From NCBI GenBank assembly GCA_964609215.1, contig CAZSQZ010000012.1:46802-110801 (forward strand): a stretch of 64,000 nt of DNA, in the 5' to 3' direction. The stretch's first letter is position 1, and the number at the start of each line of letters is the position of its first letter. Shown here piece by piece: positions 53,653-61,357 of the stretch. The notes under the pieces were generated by a model. That model made no database searches. It saw only the letters and a list, made by a program, of their open reading frames with translations, and was not told where the DNA came from. A program made the translations under genes and the position numbers. This DNA is from JABDKJ01 sp964609215 (GTDB taxonomy: Bacteria; Bacteroidota; Bacteroidia; Flavobacteriales_D; JABDKJ01).

Positions 53653-54906
53653 ATGCCTTATTACTTTACATCAGAATCTGTTTCAGAAGGACATCCAGAC
53701 AAAGTTGCCGATCAAATTTCTGATGCGCTTATTGACCATTTCCTAGCTTTTGACAAAGAGTCAAAAGTAGCCTGTGAAACTTTGGTAACAACAGGACAAG
53801 TTGTTCTTGCAGGTGAGGTAAAATCCAATACCTATATAGACGTCCAAAAAGTGGCCAGAGATGTCATTAACAAAATAGGATATACCAAAAGCGAGTATAT
53901 GTTTGATGGTAATTCTTGTGGTGTTTTTTCGGCTATTCATGAGCAGTCGCCAGACATTAACCAGGGTGTTGAAAGAAAGAAGAAAGAAGAACAAGGCGCT
54001 GGTGACCAAGGAATGATGTTCGGCTATGCAACCAATGAAACTTCAAATTATATGCCTCTTGCATTGCAGTTATCTCATGTTATTTTGCAAGAATTAGCAG
54101 ACCTAAGAAGAGAAGGTAAAAAGATTCCCTATTTAAGGCCAGATTCTAAAAGTCAGGTAACCATTAAATACGATGACCTGAATAAGCCAATAGCCATAGA
54201 TTCGATTGTGGTTTCTACCCAGCATGATGATTTTGCAAGCGAAGCAAAAATGTTGAAGAAAATTAAAGCGGATATAGTAGATATTCTTATTCCAAGAGTC
54301 AAGAAGAAATTTCCAAAGAAGATTCAGGCTTTGTTTACCAACAAGATAAAATATCACATCAACCCGACTGGTATTTTTGTAATAGGAGGACCACATGGTG
54401 ATACAGGCTTGACGGGAAGAAAGATTATTGTAGATACTTACGGTGGAAAAGGAGCTCACGGTGGTGGAGCATTTTCTGGAAAAGACCCAAGTAAAGTAGA
54501 TAGATCTGCTGCCTACGCAACAAGACATATTGCAAAAAATGCAGTTGCTGCAGGGCTTTGTGATGAGATTTTAGTTCAGGTAGCTTATGCCATTGGAGTT
54601 GCAAAACCCATGGGCTTGTTTGTGGATACCTACGGAACAGCAAAGACCACTTTAAACGATGGACAGATTGCAGCAAAGCTTTTGAAGTTGTTTGACATGC
54701 GTCCTTATTCAATAGAAAAACGATTCAATCTTAGAACACCGATCTATTCTGAAACAGCTGCCTATGGACACATGGGGAGGAAAACTAAAGAAGTAAGTAA
54801 GACTTTTATTGATGGTTCTGGGAAGACGAAAAAGGTAAAAGTGAAGCTTTTTCCCTGGGAAGAGTTGGACTATGTTAATAAGATTAAGAAGGAGTTTGCG
54901 CTTTAG
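53653..54906 (+). CDS. metK: S-adenosylmethionine synthetase
   Basis: A 417-residue enzyme making SAM from methionine and ATP. Signature motifs are SEGHPDKVADQISDALID, GAGDQGMMFGYATNE (substrate loop), GPHGDTGLTGRKIIVDTYGG and GGGAFSGKDPSKVDRSAAY. The length fits the Bacteroidota form, a little longer than E. coli (384). The trp leader begins 40 bp after its stop codon, and the proposed trp promoter overlaps the end of the gap. Confidence 0.97.
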   Translation: MPYYFTSESVSEGHPDKVADQISDALIDHFLAFDKESKVACETLVTTGQVVLAGEVKSNTYIDVQKVARDVINKIGYTKSEYMFDGNSCGVFSAIHEQSPDINQGVERKKKEEQGAGDQGMMFGYATNETSNYMPLALQLSHVILQELADLRREGKKIPYLRPDSKSQVTIKYDDLNKPIAIDSIVVSTQHDDFASEAKMLKKIKADIVDILIPRVKKKFPKKIQALFTNKIKYHINPTGIFVIGGPHGDTGLTGRKIIVDTYGGKGAHGGGAFSGKDPSKVDRSAAYATRHIAKNAVAAGLCDEILVQVAYAIGVAKPMGLFVDTYGTAKTTLNDGQIAAKLLKLFDMRPYSIEKRFNLRTPIYSETAAYGHMGRKTKEVSKTFIDGSGKTKKVKVKLFPWEELDYVNKIKKEFAL

Positions 54907-54907
54907 G

Positions 54908-54938
54908 TTGACAGATAGAATTTAATTCCTTTAATTTG
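54908..54938 (+). promoter_or_regulatory. Possible trp operon promoter
   Basis: TTG (54908-54910), 20 bases, then TTAATTTG (54931-54938), one mismatch from TAnnTTTG. The same site also reads as a sigma-70-like TTGACA-N17-TTAATT. Either would start transcription close to the leader-peptide ATG at 54947, giving a very short or no 5' leader in front of it. Confidence 0.3.
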
Positions 54939-54946
54939 AAGCAGAA

Positions 54947-55009
54947 ATGAAATTGAATAGAACAAATACTTGGTCTTGGTGGTGGACAGATAATCCCTCA
55001 CTAGCTTAG
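54947..55009 (+). CDS. trpL: Trp operon leader peptide (attenuator)
   Basis: A 20-codon reading frame encoding MKLNRTNTWSWWWTDNPSLA, with four Trp codons among residues 9-13, located between metK and trpE. Trp is normally the rarest amino acid, so four in five positions directly before a trp operon is the hallmark of a ribosome-mediated attenuator. Twenty-four bases after its stop comes the intrinsic terminator at 55034. With Trp-tRNA scarce, a ribosome would stall on residues 9-13 and leave downstream RNA free to refold; with Trp plentiful it would reach the stop codon and allow termination. The peptide itself is probably without other function. Confidence 0.85.
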   Translation: MKLNRTNTWSWWWTDNPSLA

Positions 55010-55015
55010 TATTTG

Positions 55016-55052
55016 GTCATATATAAAATTGAAAACCCTGCCCATATACGGC
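55016..55052 (+). promoter_or_regulatory. Candidate antiterminator pairing in the trp leader
   Basis: Bases 55016-55024 (GTCATATAT) can pair with 55044-55052 (ATATACGGC) with one A-C mismatch and one G-U pair. This would consume the terminator loop and the first three bases of its right arm. A ribosome at the leader stop codon (55007-55009) would cover the left half, while one stalled on the Trp codons would not. Separately, the Trp codon run 54977-54985 can pair with 54995-55003 at eight of nine positions. Both were found by eye and not folded thermodynamically. Confidence 0.35.
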
Positions 55053-55064
55053 AGGGTTTTTTTT
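55034..55064 (+). terminator. Trp attenuator (intrinsic terminator before trpE)
   Basis: A 9-bp stem AACCCTGCC (55034-55042) with GGCAGGGTT (55050-55058), 7-base loop, followed by eight T in total (55057-55064). It sits between the leader peptide and the trpE ATG at 55081, so read-through is needed for expression of the whole operon. Confidence 0.88.
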
Positions 55065-55080
55065 ATGCAATATTTTGAGA

Positions 55081-56469
55081 ATGAAACTTAAATACAGAGA
55101 ACAAAAATTATTTGGTGACACGCATAGCCCCGTGAGTCTCTATTTGAAACTAAGAGATCAATTTTCGGATTGTATGCTCCTAGAGAACTCCGACTATTCA
55201 GTTCGAGAGAATCATCTGAGCTTTATATGTTGCCATTCCATCGCTTCTTTTAAACTGGCAAATCGTAAAACAGAAACGCGTTTTCTGATGAAGATCAACG
55301 TGCAAAGTATTGAAAGTAATGCAGATGTCATTTCACATCTCGCTGCTTTCAACGCTGCTTTTGACCTGGATCAAAAAGGACCTTACCCACATGCGGGCTT
55401 GTTTGGCTATACTTCTTTTGAAGCTGCAGAGTATTTCATGGACTTGCCTCTGAGCAATGAACGTAAAGACGATGCCATTCCTGAAATGTATTACAATGTT
55501 TATCAATTGGTGATTGCAATCAATCATTTCAATAATGAAATTCTGATTCAAGAGAACCTTCCCGAAGGCGAGCCTTCGTTGATTGACAAAGCCGTGGCTT
55601 TGATCAATTTTGAAAGAACCAGCCAGTTCAAATTTCAATTGAAAGGGGAAGAACAAGTGAACATCAGCGATGAAGATTTTTTAAAGAATGCGGAAAAAGC
55701 GATAGAACATTGTTTCAGAGGAGATGTCTTCCAACTGGTTCTTTCCAGAAGGTTCTCGCAAGCGTACAAAGGAGATGAATTCAATCTCTATCGCGCCTTG
55801 CGAATGATCAATCCTTCGCCCTATTCCTTCTATTTCGACTATGGCAATTTTAAAATATTTGGTTCCTCTCCTGAAGCGAATTTAGTGGTGGACAATGGCA
55901 AAGGAGAAATTCACCCAATTGCAGGAACCTACAAAAGAACAGGAGATGATGAAGAGGACTTGAAAGCAGCAAAAGCGCTCTTCAAAGATGAAAAAGAAAA
56001 TGCGGAGCATACCATGTTGGTGGACTTGGCGCGAAACGATCTCAGTATCGTAGCGGAAAATGTAGAAGTGGAGAAGCTGAAGGAGATTCAATATTTCTCG
56101 CATGTCATTCATTTGGTGAGCAAGGTGGTGGGTAAAGTCCAAAACAAAGAAGATGCTTTGCAATTGCTCTCGGGTACTTTCCCTGCCGGAACCTTGAGCG
56201 GTGCGCCTAAACACAGAGCCATTCAATTGATTGACAAATATGAAAATGAACGCAGAGAGTTTTATGGTGGAGCAATTGGTTTCATTGGCTTCAATGGAGA
56301 CTCCAATCAAGCGATCATCATTCGCTCTTTTATGGCCAAGAAAAATACCTTGCATTATCAAGCGGGAGCCGGAATAGTGAGCGAAAGTGTTCCGGCCAGC
56401 GAGCTTCAAGAAATCAATAATAAAGTGGCTGCATTGCGCAAGGCGCTAAAAATAGCTGAAGAGATATGA
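55081..56469 (+). CDS. trpE: Anthranilate synthase component I
   Basis: A 462-residue chorismate-using enzyme. The N-terminal LLENSD corresponds to the LLES(A) motif that binds feedback-inhibiting tryptophan. The catalytic domain carries FRGDVFQLVLSRRF, HPIAGTYKRTGDD, MLVDLARNDLS, GAPKHRAIQLIDKYE and FYGGAIGFIG. The start at 55081 is used; the TTG at 55075 is closer to the terminator and adds only two residues. It overlaps trpG by 4 bp. It is thus controlled twice: by attenuation and by product inhibition. Confidence 0.96.
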   Translation: MKLKYREQKLFGDTHSPVSLYLKLRDQFSDCMLLENSDYSVRENHLSFICCHSIASFKLANRKTETRFLMKINVQSIESNADVISHLAAFNAAFDLDQKGPYPHAGLFGYTSFEAAEYFMDLPLSNERKDDAIPEMYYNVYQLVIAINHFNNEILIQENLPEGEPSLIDKAVALINFERTSQFKFQLKGEEQVNISDEDFLKNAEKAIEHCFRGDVFQLVLSRRFSQAYKGDEFNLYRALRMINPSPYSFYFDYGNFKIFGSSPEANLVVDNGKGEIHPIAGTYKRTGDDEEDLKAAKALFKDEKENAEHTMLVDLARNDLSIVAENVEVEKLKEIQYFSHVIHLVSKVVGKVQNKEDALQLLSGTFPAGTLSGAPKHRAIQLIDKYENERREFYGGAIGFIGFNGDSNQAIIIRSFMAKKNTLHYQAGAGIVSESVPASELQEINNKVAALRKALKIAEEI

Positions 56470-57029
56470 AGATATTACTCATAGATAATTACGACAGCTT
56501 TACTTATAACATTGCGCATGCCCTCAAGCAATTGAATGCCCAAATGGAAGTGGTCAAAAACGACAAACTCGATTTCAATCGGGTTGCGGAATTTGATAAA
56601 GTGGTTTTATCTCCTGGACCAGGCATTCCAGAAGAAGCGGGCGACTTGAAAAACATTATAGAAAAAACAGCTGGGCAAAAACCCATGTTGGGCATTTGTT
56701 TGGGCTTGCAAGCTATTGTTGAAGTCTTTGGTGGTCAAATCAAAAATCTGAACAAGGTCTATCACGGTGTTTCTACTGAAGTGAAAAAGACACAAGAAGA
56801 TTATCTCCTGGCAAATATTGATCCGCAGTTTGAAGCGGGTCGTTATCATTCTTGGGTGGCGGACACAGACCACATGCCAGCAACATTGGAAGTGATTGCC
56901 GAAGATGCCAATGGTGAAATCATGGCGATTAGGCATAAAACAGAAGACATTAGAGCAGTGCAATATCACCCGGAAAGCATTTTAACACCGAGTGGAATGA
57001 CGCTTTTCAAAAACTTTATTGAAGCATGA
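56466..57029 (+). CDS. trpG: Anthranilate synthase component II (glutamine amidotransferase)
   Basis: A 187-residue class I glutaminase supplying ammonia to TrpE. The nucleophile is Cys78 in GICLGLQAI and the catalytic pair is His168/Glu170 in QYHPESILTP; the oxyanion region is SPGPGIPEEAG. It overlaps trpE and trpD by 4 bp each. A role in para-aminobenzoate synthesis as well (PabA-like sharing) is possible but not shown. Confidence 0.95.
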   Translation: MKILLIDNYDSFTYNIAHALKQLNAQMEVVKNDKLDFNRVAEFDKVVLSPGPGIPEEAGDLKNIIEKTAGQKPMLGICLGLQAIVEVFGGQIKNLNKVYHGVSTEVKKTQEDYLLANIDPQFEAGRYHSWVADTDHMPATLEVIAEDANGEIMAIRHKTEDIRAVQYHPESILTPSGMTLFKNFIEA

Positions 57030-58024
57030 AAAATCTAAAAGCAACATTGGCGCGTTTGTTCGAGTTTGAGAAATTGAACCGAGAGGAGGCCTATGCGCTC
57101 ATGCATGAATTGGCCAAGAACGAATACAACGAAGCACAGGTTTCTGCCCTGCTTACGATTTATCAAATGCGAAGTATTTCAGCAGAAGAATTGGCTGGTT
57201 TTAGAGCGGGACTTTTGGACCTCTGTTTGGCCGTTGACCTGAGCGATTTCAATCCCATGGATTTGTGTGGCACGGGTGGCGATGGCAAAGACACCTTTAA
57301 TATCTCTACCCTTTCTGCGGTGGTCACTGCGGCTTGTGGTGTGTCTGTTGCAAAGCATGGAAACACAGGCGTGAGTTCTGCTTGCGGTTCTTCCAATGTG
57401 ATGGAAGCCTTGGGTTATTCATTTACCAATGACAAAGACATTTTAAAACGACAAATAGAGGCGGCCAATATCTGCTTTTTGCATGCACCGCTCTTCCACC
57501 CTGCGATGAAAAACGTAGCGCCCATTCGCAGGAATTTAGGTTTCAAGACCTTCTTCAACATGTTGGGTCCTTTGGTGAATCCTGCCAAGGTGAAGATTCA
57601 ATCTACGGGTGTGTTTTCTTTGGAGTTGGGTCGTTTGTACAATTACATTTTACAAAACGAAGAAGGACATCAATACAATATCATTCACTCCATTGATGGC
57701 TATGATGAAGTTTCCTTGACGGATTCTTTCAAATGCTTTAGCCATTCTGGAGAAGGCTTGTTTTCTCCTGAAGATTTGAATCAAAAACGCTTGCAGCAAT
57801 CCGATTTGTTTGGCGGTGATTCTGTGGAATCTTCAGCAAAAATATTTAGCAGCATTTTGGAAGGCGAAGGCAGCGAATCGCAAGTGGCCGCTGTTTCCGT
57901 AAATGCTGGACTCGCTATTTCCTGTAGCACAAATAAAGAACTGGGTGATTGCATTGCCTTGGCCAAAGAAGCCATTGAAAGCGGCAAAGCGAAAGACACC
58001 TTTAAAACATTATTGAACATATGA
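57026..58024 (+). CDS. trpD: Anthranilate phosphoribosyltransferase
   Basis: A 332-residue enzyme joining anthranilate to PRPP. The PRPP motif DLCGTGGDGKDTFNIST and the following AKHGNTGVSSACGSSNVMEALG are intact, as is FLHAPLFHPAMKNVAPIRRNLGFKTFFNMLGPLVNPA. It is a separate gene, not fused to trpG as in E. coli. It overlaps both neighbours by 4 bp. Confidence 0.96.
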   Translation: MKNLKATLARLFEFEKLNREEAYALMHELAKNEYNEAQVSALLTIYQMRSISAEELAGFRAGLLDLCLAVDLSDFNPMDLCGTGGDGKDTFNISTLSAVVTAACGVSVAKHGNTGVSSACGSSNVMEALGYSFTNDKDILKRQIEAANICFLHAPLFHPAMKNVAPIRRNLGFKTFFNMLGPLVNPAKVKIQSTGVFSLELGRLYNYILQNEEGHQYNIIHSIDGYDEVSLTDSFKCFSHSGEGLFSPEDLNQKRLQQSDLFGGDSVESSAKIFSSILEGEGSESQVAAVSVNAGLAISCSTNKELGDCIALAKEAIESGKAKDTFKTLLNI

Positions 58025-58833
58025 ATATTCTAGAACGCATAGTCGAACACAAGAAAAAAGAGGTGGCACAAAAGAAAATGCTCTACCCTATTCAACTATT
58101 GGAACAAAGCAAATTCTTTGCTTCTGATTGCGTTTCGCTCAAGGCCTATTTGGAAAACCCAGCCAAAAGCGGAGTGATTGCAGAGATCAAATTAAAGTCT
58201 CCGAGCAAGGGTATCATCAATGAGTTTGTGGACATAGAACAAGTCTCCATTGGTTATATGCAAGCGGGAGCCAGTGCGCTTTCCATCTTAACGGACCAAG
58301 AGTTCTTTATGGGTAAGAATGAAAATTTAAGCATTGCGCGTAAGTTCAATTACTGCCCAATTCTGCGAAAGGATTTCATCATTGATGAATACCAGATACT
58401 AGAAGCGAAGAGTATTGGAGCAGATGCGATTTTATTGATTGCTTCCATTCTAACTAAAGAAGAAATTACTGCCTTTACCAAAATGGCGCATGGACATGGA
58501 ATGGAAGTTTTGTTTGAAGTGCACAGCGAAGAAGAGCTGAACAAGTTGAACGATGATATTGATTGCCTAGGCGTGAACAACAGAAACTTAGAGACTTTTG
58601 AAGTGGACATTCGCACTTCGGAAAGTATTGCAAAACAGATAACAGGAGGTTTCACCTTGGTGAGTGAAAGCGGAATAAGCGATGCAGAGAGCATTCACCA
58701 TTTGCGTGAATTTGGTTATTCCGGATTTTTGATTGGCGAACATTTCATGAAAGACAGTGCCCCTCATTTGGCTTGTGCTTCCTTTATTAAAAAACTAAAA
58801 AAGAGAAATGCAGATAAAAGTGTGCGGGCTTAA
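58021..58833 (+). CDS. trpC: Indole-3-glycerol phosphate synthase
   Basis: A 270-residue TIM barrel. Active-site strands are visible: AEIKLKSPSKG, SALSILTDQEFF, ILRKDFIIDEYQI, DAILLIASIL, FEVHSEEEL, LGVNNRNLETFEVD, LVSESGI and FLIGEHFM. It is separate from trpF, unlike the fused E. coli enzyme. Its end overlaps trpF by 26 bp. Confidence 0.96.
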   Translation: MNILERIVEHKKKEVAQKKMLYPIQLLEQSKFFASDCVSLKAYLENPAKSGVIAEIKLKSPSKGIINEFVDIEQVSIGYMQAGASALSILTDQEFFMGKNENLSIARKFNYCPILRKDFIIDEYQILEAKSIGADAILLIASILTKEEITAFTKMAHGHGMEVLFEVHSEEELNKLNDDIDCLGVNNRNLETFEVDIRTSESIAKQITGGFTLVSESGISDAESIHHLREFGYSGFLIGEHFMKDSAPHLACASFIKKLKKRNADKSVRA

Positions 58834-59422
58834 AGAGCCTGAAAATACTGCGCAAATATTGGCATTGAAACCAGACTATGTCGGGCATATCTTCTATGGC
58901 CCTTCTCCAAGGAACATGCCCGAGGAATTCGAAAGCCCTGCTACAGGGCCAACACGAACCGTTGGTGTTTTCGTGAATGCTTCGATCCAAACCATTTCTA
59001 AAAAAATTGAGGAATACAACTTGGACATTGTGCAATTGCATGGAAATGAAAGCCCAGCATTCTGTGCAGAAATTCAAAAAAGCAAACCTGTGTTTAAGGC
59101 CTTTGGTATAGCACAAGAAGGTGATTTTGAAAACTGCAAAGCCTATGAAGAAAGCTGCAGGGCTTTTCTCTTTGACACCAAAACAAGTGGACATGGCGGA
59201 AGTGGAAGAAAATTTCAATGGGATATTTTAAAGAGCTACAGCGGTGAAAAAGGCTTCTTTCTTTCTGGAGGAATTGGCCCCGAAGATGTGGAAGCCCTTC
59301 AAAAAATTGAACACCCCAAACTGATGGGAATAGACATTAACAGTGGCTTTGAAGAAAGGCCTGGATTGAAAAACGAATGGCTCGTGGGGCGATTCATTAA
59401 AGAAATGAGAAATGAAAATTGA
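58808..59422 (+). CDS. trpF: Phosphoribosylanthranilate isomerase
   Basis: A 204-residue TIM barrel with the usual opening KVCGLKEPE, the general-acid region VGHIFYGPSPR, VQLHGNES, FLFDTKTSGHGGSGRKFQWDIL and GIDINSGFEERPGLKN. The catalytic Cys (residue 5) and an Asp near residue 122 are present. It starts inside trpC and its last 11 bases lie inside trpB, so no space is left for separate control signals. Confidence 0.95.
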   Translation: MQIKVCGLKEPENTAQILALKPDYVGHIFYGPSPRNMPEEFESPATGPTRTVGVFVNASIQTISKKIEEYNLDIVQLHGNESPAFCAEIQKSKPVFKAFGIAQEGDFENCKAYEESCRAFLFDTKTSGHGGSGRKFQWDILKSYSGEKGFFLSGGIGPEDVEALQKIEHPKLMGIDINSGFEERPGLKNEWLVGRFIKEMRNEN

Positions 59423-60581
59423 GATAGACGAAAAAGGATATTACGGAGAATTTGGAGGCGCCTTCATTCCCGAAATGCTCTATCCGAACATAGCGGAATT
59501 GCAAAGGGCCTTTGGCGAGGTGAAAGGAGATGCCGCATTCAAAGCCGAATTTGATGCCTTGCTCAAGGACTATGTGGGCAGACCCACGCCCTTGTACAAA
59601 GCGGGCAATTTGAGCGCAAAATATGGTGCGCAGATTTTTTTGAAAAGAGAAGACCTCTGCCACACGGGAGCGCATAAAATCAACAATACGATTGGACAGA
59701 TTTTGATTGCACAGCGCTTGGGAAAAACACGGATCATTGCCGAAACGGGAGCCGGACAACACGGAGTAGCCACCGCCACGGTTTGTGCATTGGCGGGCAT
59801 AGAATGTGTGGTGTACATGGGCGCAAAAGACATTGAACGGCAAGCACCCAATGTGGCGAGAATGCGCATGTTGGGAGCCGAAGTAAGAGCCGAATACAGC
59901 AGTAGCCAAAGCCTGAAGGATGCCACCAATGCAGCCATTCGTGATTGGATTAACAATGTGCAAAACACGCATTATATCATTGGCTCTGTGGTGGGACCTC
60001 ATCCCTATCCGGAAATGGTGGCGCACTTTCAATCTGTGATTAGCGAAGAAATGAAAAGCCAATTGGAGCGCGACCCCGATTACATTATTGCCTGTGTGGG
60101 TGGCGGCTCAAATGCAGCTGGTGCTTTCTATCATTATTTGAATGATGAACACGTAAAACTGATTGGTGTAGAAGCAGCCGGTGAAGGTGTGAGCACCGGA
60201 AAATCTGCTGCGACTTTGCAGCTAGGTAGCCAAGGCATTTTGCACGCGTCTAAAAGCATTATCATGCAAACGGATGATGGACAGGTGATAGAACCGCACT
60301 CCATTTCTGCGGGCTTGGACTATCCCGGAATTGGACCGATGCATGCACATTTATTTGCTTCTGGCAGAGGACAGTTTTATGCTGCAACTGATCAAGAAGC
60401 TTTGCAAGCGGCTTTGGAATTGTCGCGAACAGAGGGCATTATTCCCGCATTGGAAACGGCCCATGCTTTGGCGGTTTTGCCGAAGCTAAAATTTGTAAAG
60501 GACGATCTCGTGGTCCTTAATTTAAGCGGCCGTGGAGACAAGGACATGAATACCTATATGGAACATTTTATTGAGCAATGA
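59412..60581 (+). CDS. trpB: Tryptophan synthase beta subunit
   Basis: A 389-residue PLP enzyme of the TrpB1 class that pairs with TrpA. The PLP lysine is Lys89 in HTGAHKINN; RPTPLYKA, AETGAGQHGVATATVCAL, GSVVGPHPYPEMVAHFQS, CVGGGSNAAG and VLNLSGRGDKDMNTY are all typical. The stretch 59761-59820 has 34 of 60 G+C, clearly above nearby DNA. It overlaps trpA by 4 bp. Confidence 0.97.
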   Translation: MKIEIDEKGYYGEFGGAFIPEMLYPNIAELQRAFGEVKGDAAFKAEFDALLKDYVGRPTPLYKAGNLSAKYGAQIFLKREDLCHTGAHKINNTIGQILIAQRLGKTRIIAETGAGQHGVATATVCALAGIECVVYMGAKDIERQAPNVARMRMLGAEVRAEYSSSQSLKDATNAAIRDWINNVQNTHYIIGSVVGPHPYPEMVAHFQSVISEEMKSQLERDPDYIIACVGGGSNAAGAFYHYLNDEHVKLIGVEAAGEGVSTGKSAATLQLGSQGILHASKSIIMQTDDGQVIEPHSISAGLDYPGIGPMHAHLFASGRGQFYAATDQEALQAALELSRTEGIIPALETAHALAVLPKLKFVKDDLVVLNLSGRGDKDMNTYMEHFIEQ

Positions 60582-61357
60582 TGACGGAGATTAGCAATAG
60601 AATTACAGAGCGCATTTCCGATAAAGGAAAGAAGATACTGAGCATTTATTTTACGGCCGGCTATCCAAAATTGGAGGATACACGAACAATCTTAAAAACC
60701 TTGGAAGAAGCCGGAGCCGATATGGTGGAATTGGGCATTCCCTACTCCGACCCTTTGGCGGATGGACCGACCATTCAAGAAACGGGTAGCCAAGCCATTG
60801 CCAATGGGATGAGTATTCCCAAGCTTTTTGAGCAGTTGGAAGGTTTTAGAAATGAAGTCTCCATTCCGGTGATTTTAATGGGATATCTGAACCCGGTGAT
60901 GCAATATGGTTTGGAAGCCTTTTGTCATAAATGTGCAGACTTAGGCATTGATGGCTTAATTCTCCCCGACTTACCAATGGACTATTTTCAAAGTCATTTG
61001 AAAGGGCTTATGAAAGAAGCACAACTCTCGATGGTCTTTTTGATTTCGCCTTCTACTTCGCTGGAACGCATTCAAGAAATTGACCGCGAAAGCAATGGTT
61101 TTATTTATGCGGTTTCTAGCAATAGCACCACAGGCAACCAAAGCAAAAATGCTGCTGAGGATTACCTCAATAGGCTCAAAGCAAAGGAGCTGCACAATGA
61201 ATTCCTTTTGGGATTCAATATACGGGATAGAGCCAGTTTTGAAAATGCCTGCCATTATGCTGCAGGTGGAATTATAGGAACGGCATTTTTAAAAGCCTTG
61301 GAACCGGACAACTTAGAAAACTCTATTCATTCATTCATTAAAAGCATTCGATCATGA
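60578..61357 (+). CDS. trpA: Tryptophan synthase alpha subunit
   Basis: A 259-residue TIM barrel releasing indole from indole-3-glycerol phosphate. Catalytic Glu51 and Asp62 lie in VELGIPYSDPLADGPTIQ; GLILPDLPMDYF, FLISPSTSLERIQEI, YAVSSNSTTG and LLGFNIRDRASF follow the family pattern. Its 3' end overlaps the DAHP synthase gene by 4 bp. Confidence 0.96.
   Translation: MMTEISNRITERISDKGKKILSIYFTAGYPKLEDTRTILKTLEEAGADMVELGIPYSDPLADGPTIQETGSQAIANGMSIPKLFEQLEGFRNEVSIPVILMGYLNPVMQYGLEAFCHKCADLGIDGLILPDLPMDYFQSHLKGLMKEAQLSMVFLISPSTSLERIQEIDRESNGFIYAVSSNSTTGNQSKNAAEDYLNRLKAKELHNEFLLGFNIRDRASFENACHYAAGGIIGTAFLKALEPDNLENSIHSFIKSIRS

Noticed and set aside
55075..55080. TTG start for trpE two codons upstream of the ATG
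   Set aside because: ATG at 55081 is a better start and leaves more space after the attenuator.
55882..56409. Long antisense open frame inside trpE (and similar ones in trpB and the DAHP synthase gene)
   Set aside because: The sense strand carries complete conserved enzymes; antisense frames are common in this more GC-rich block and show no recognisable domain.
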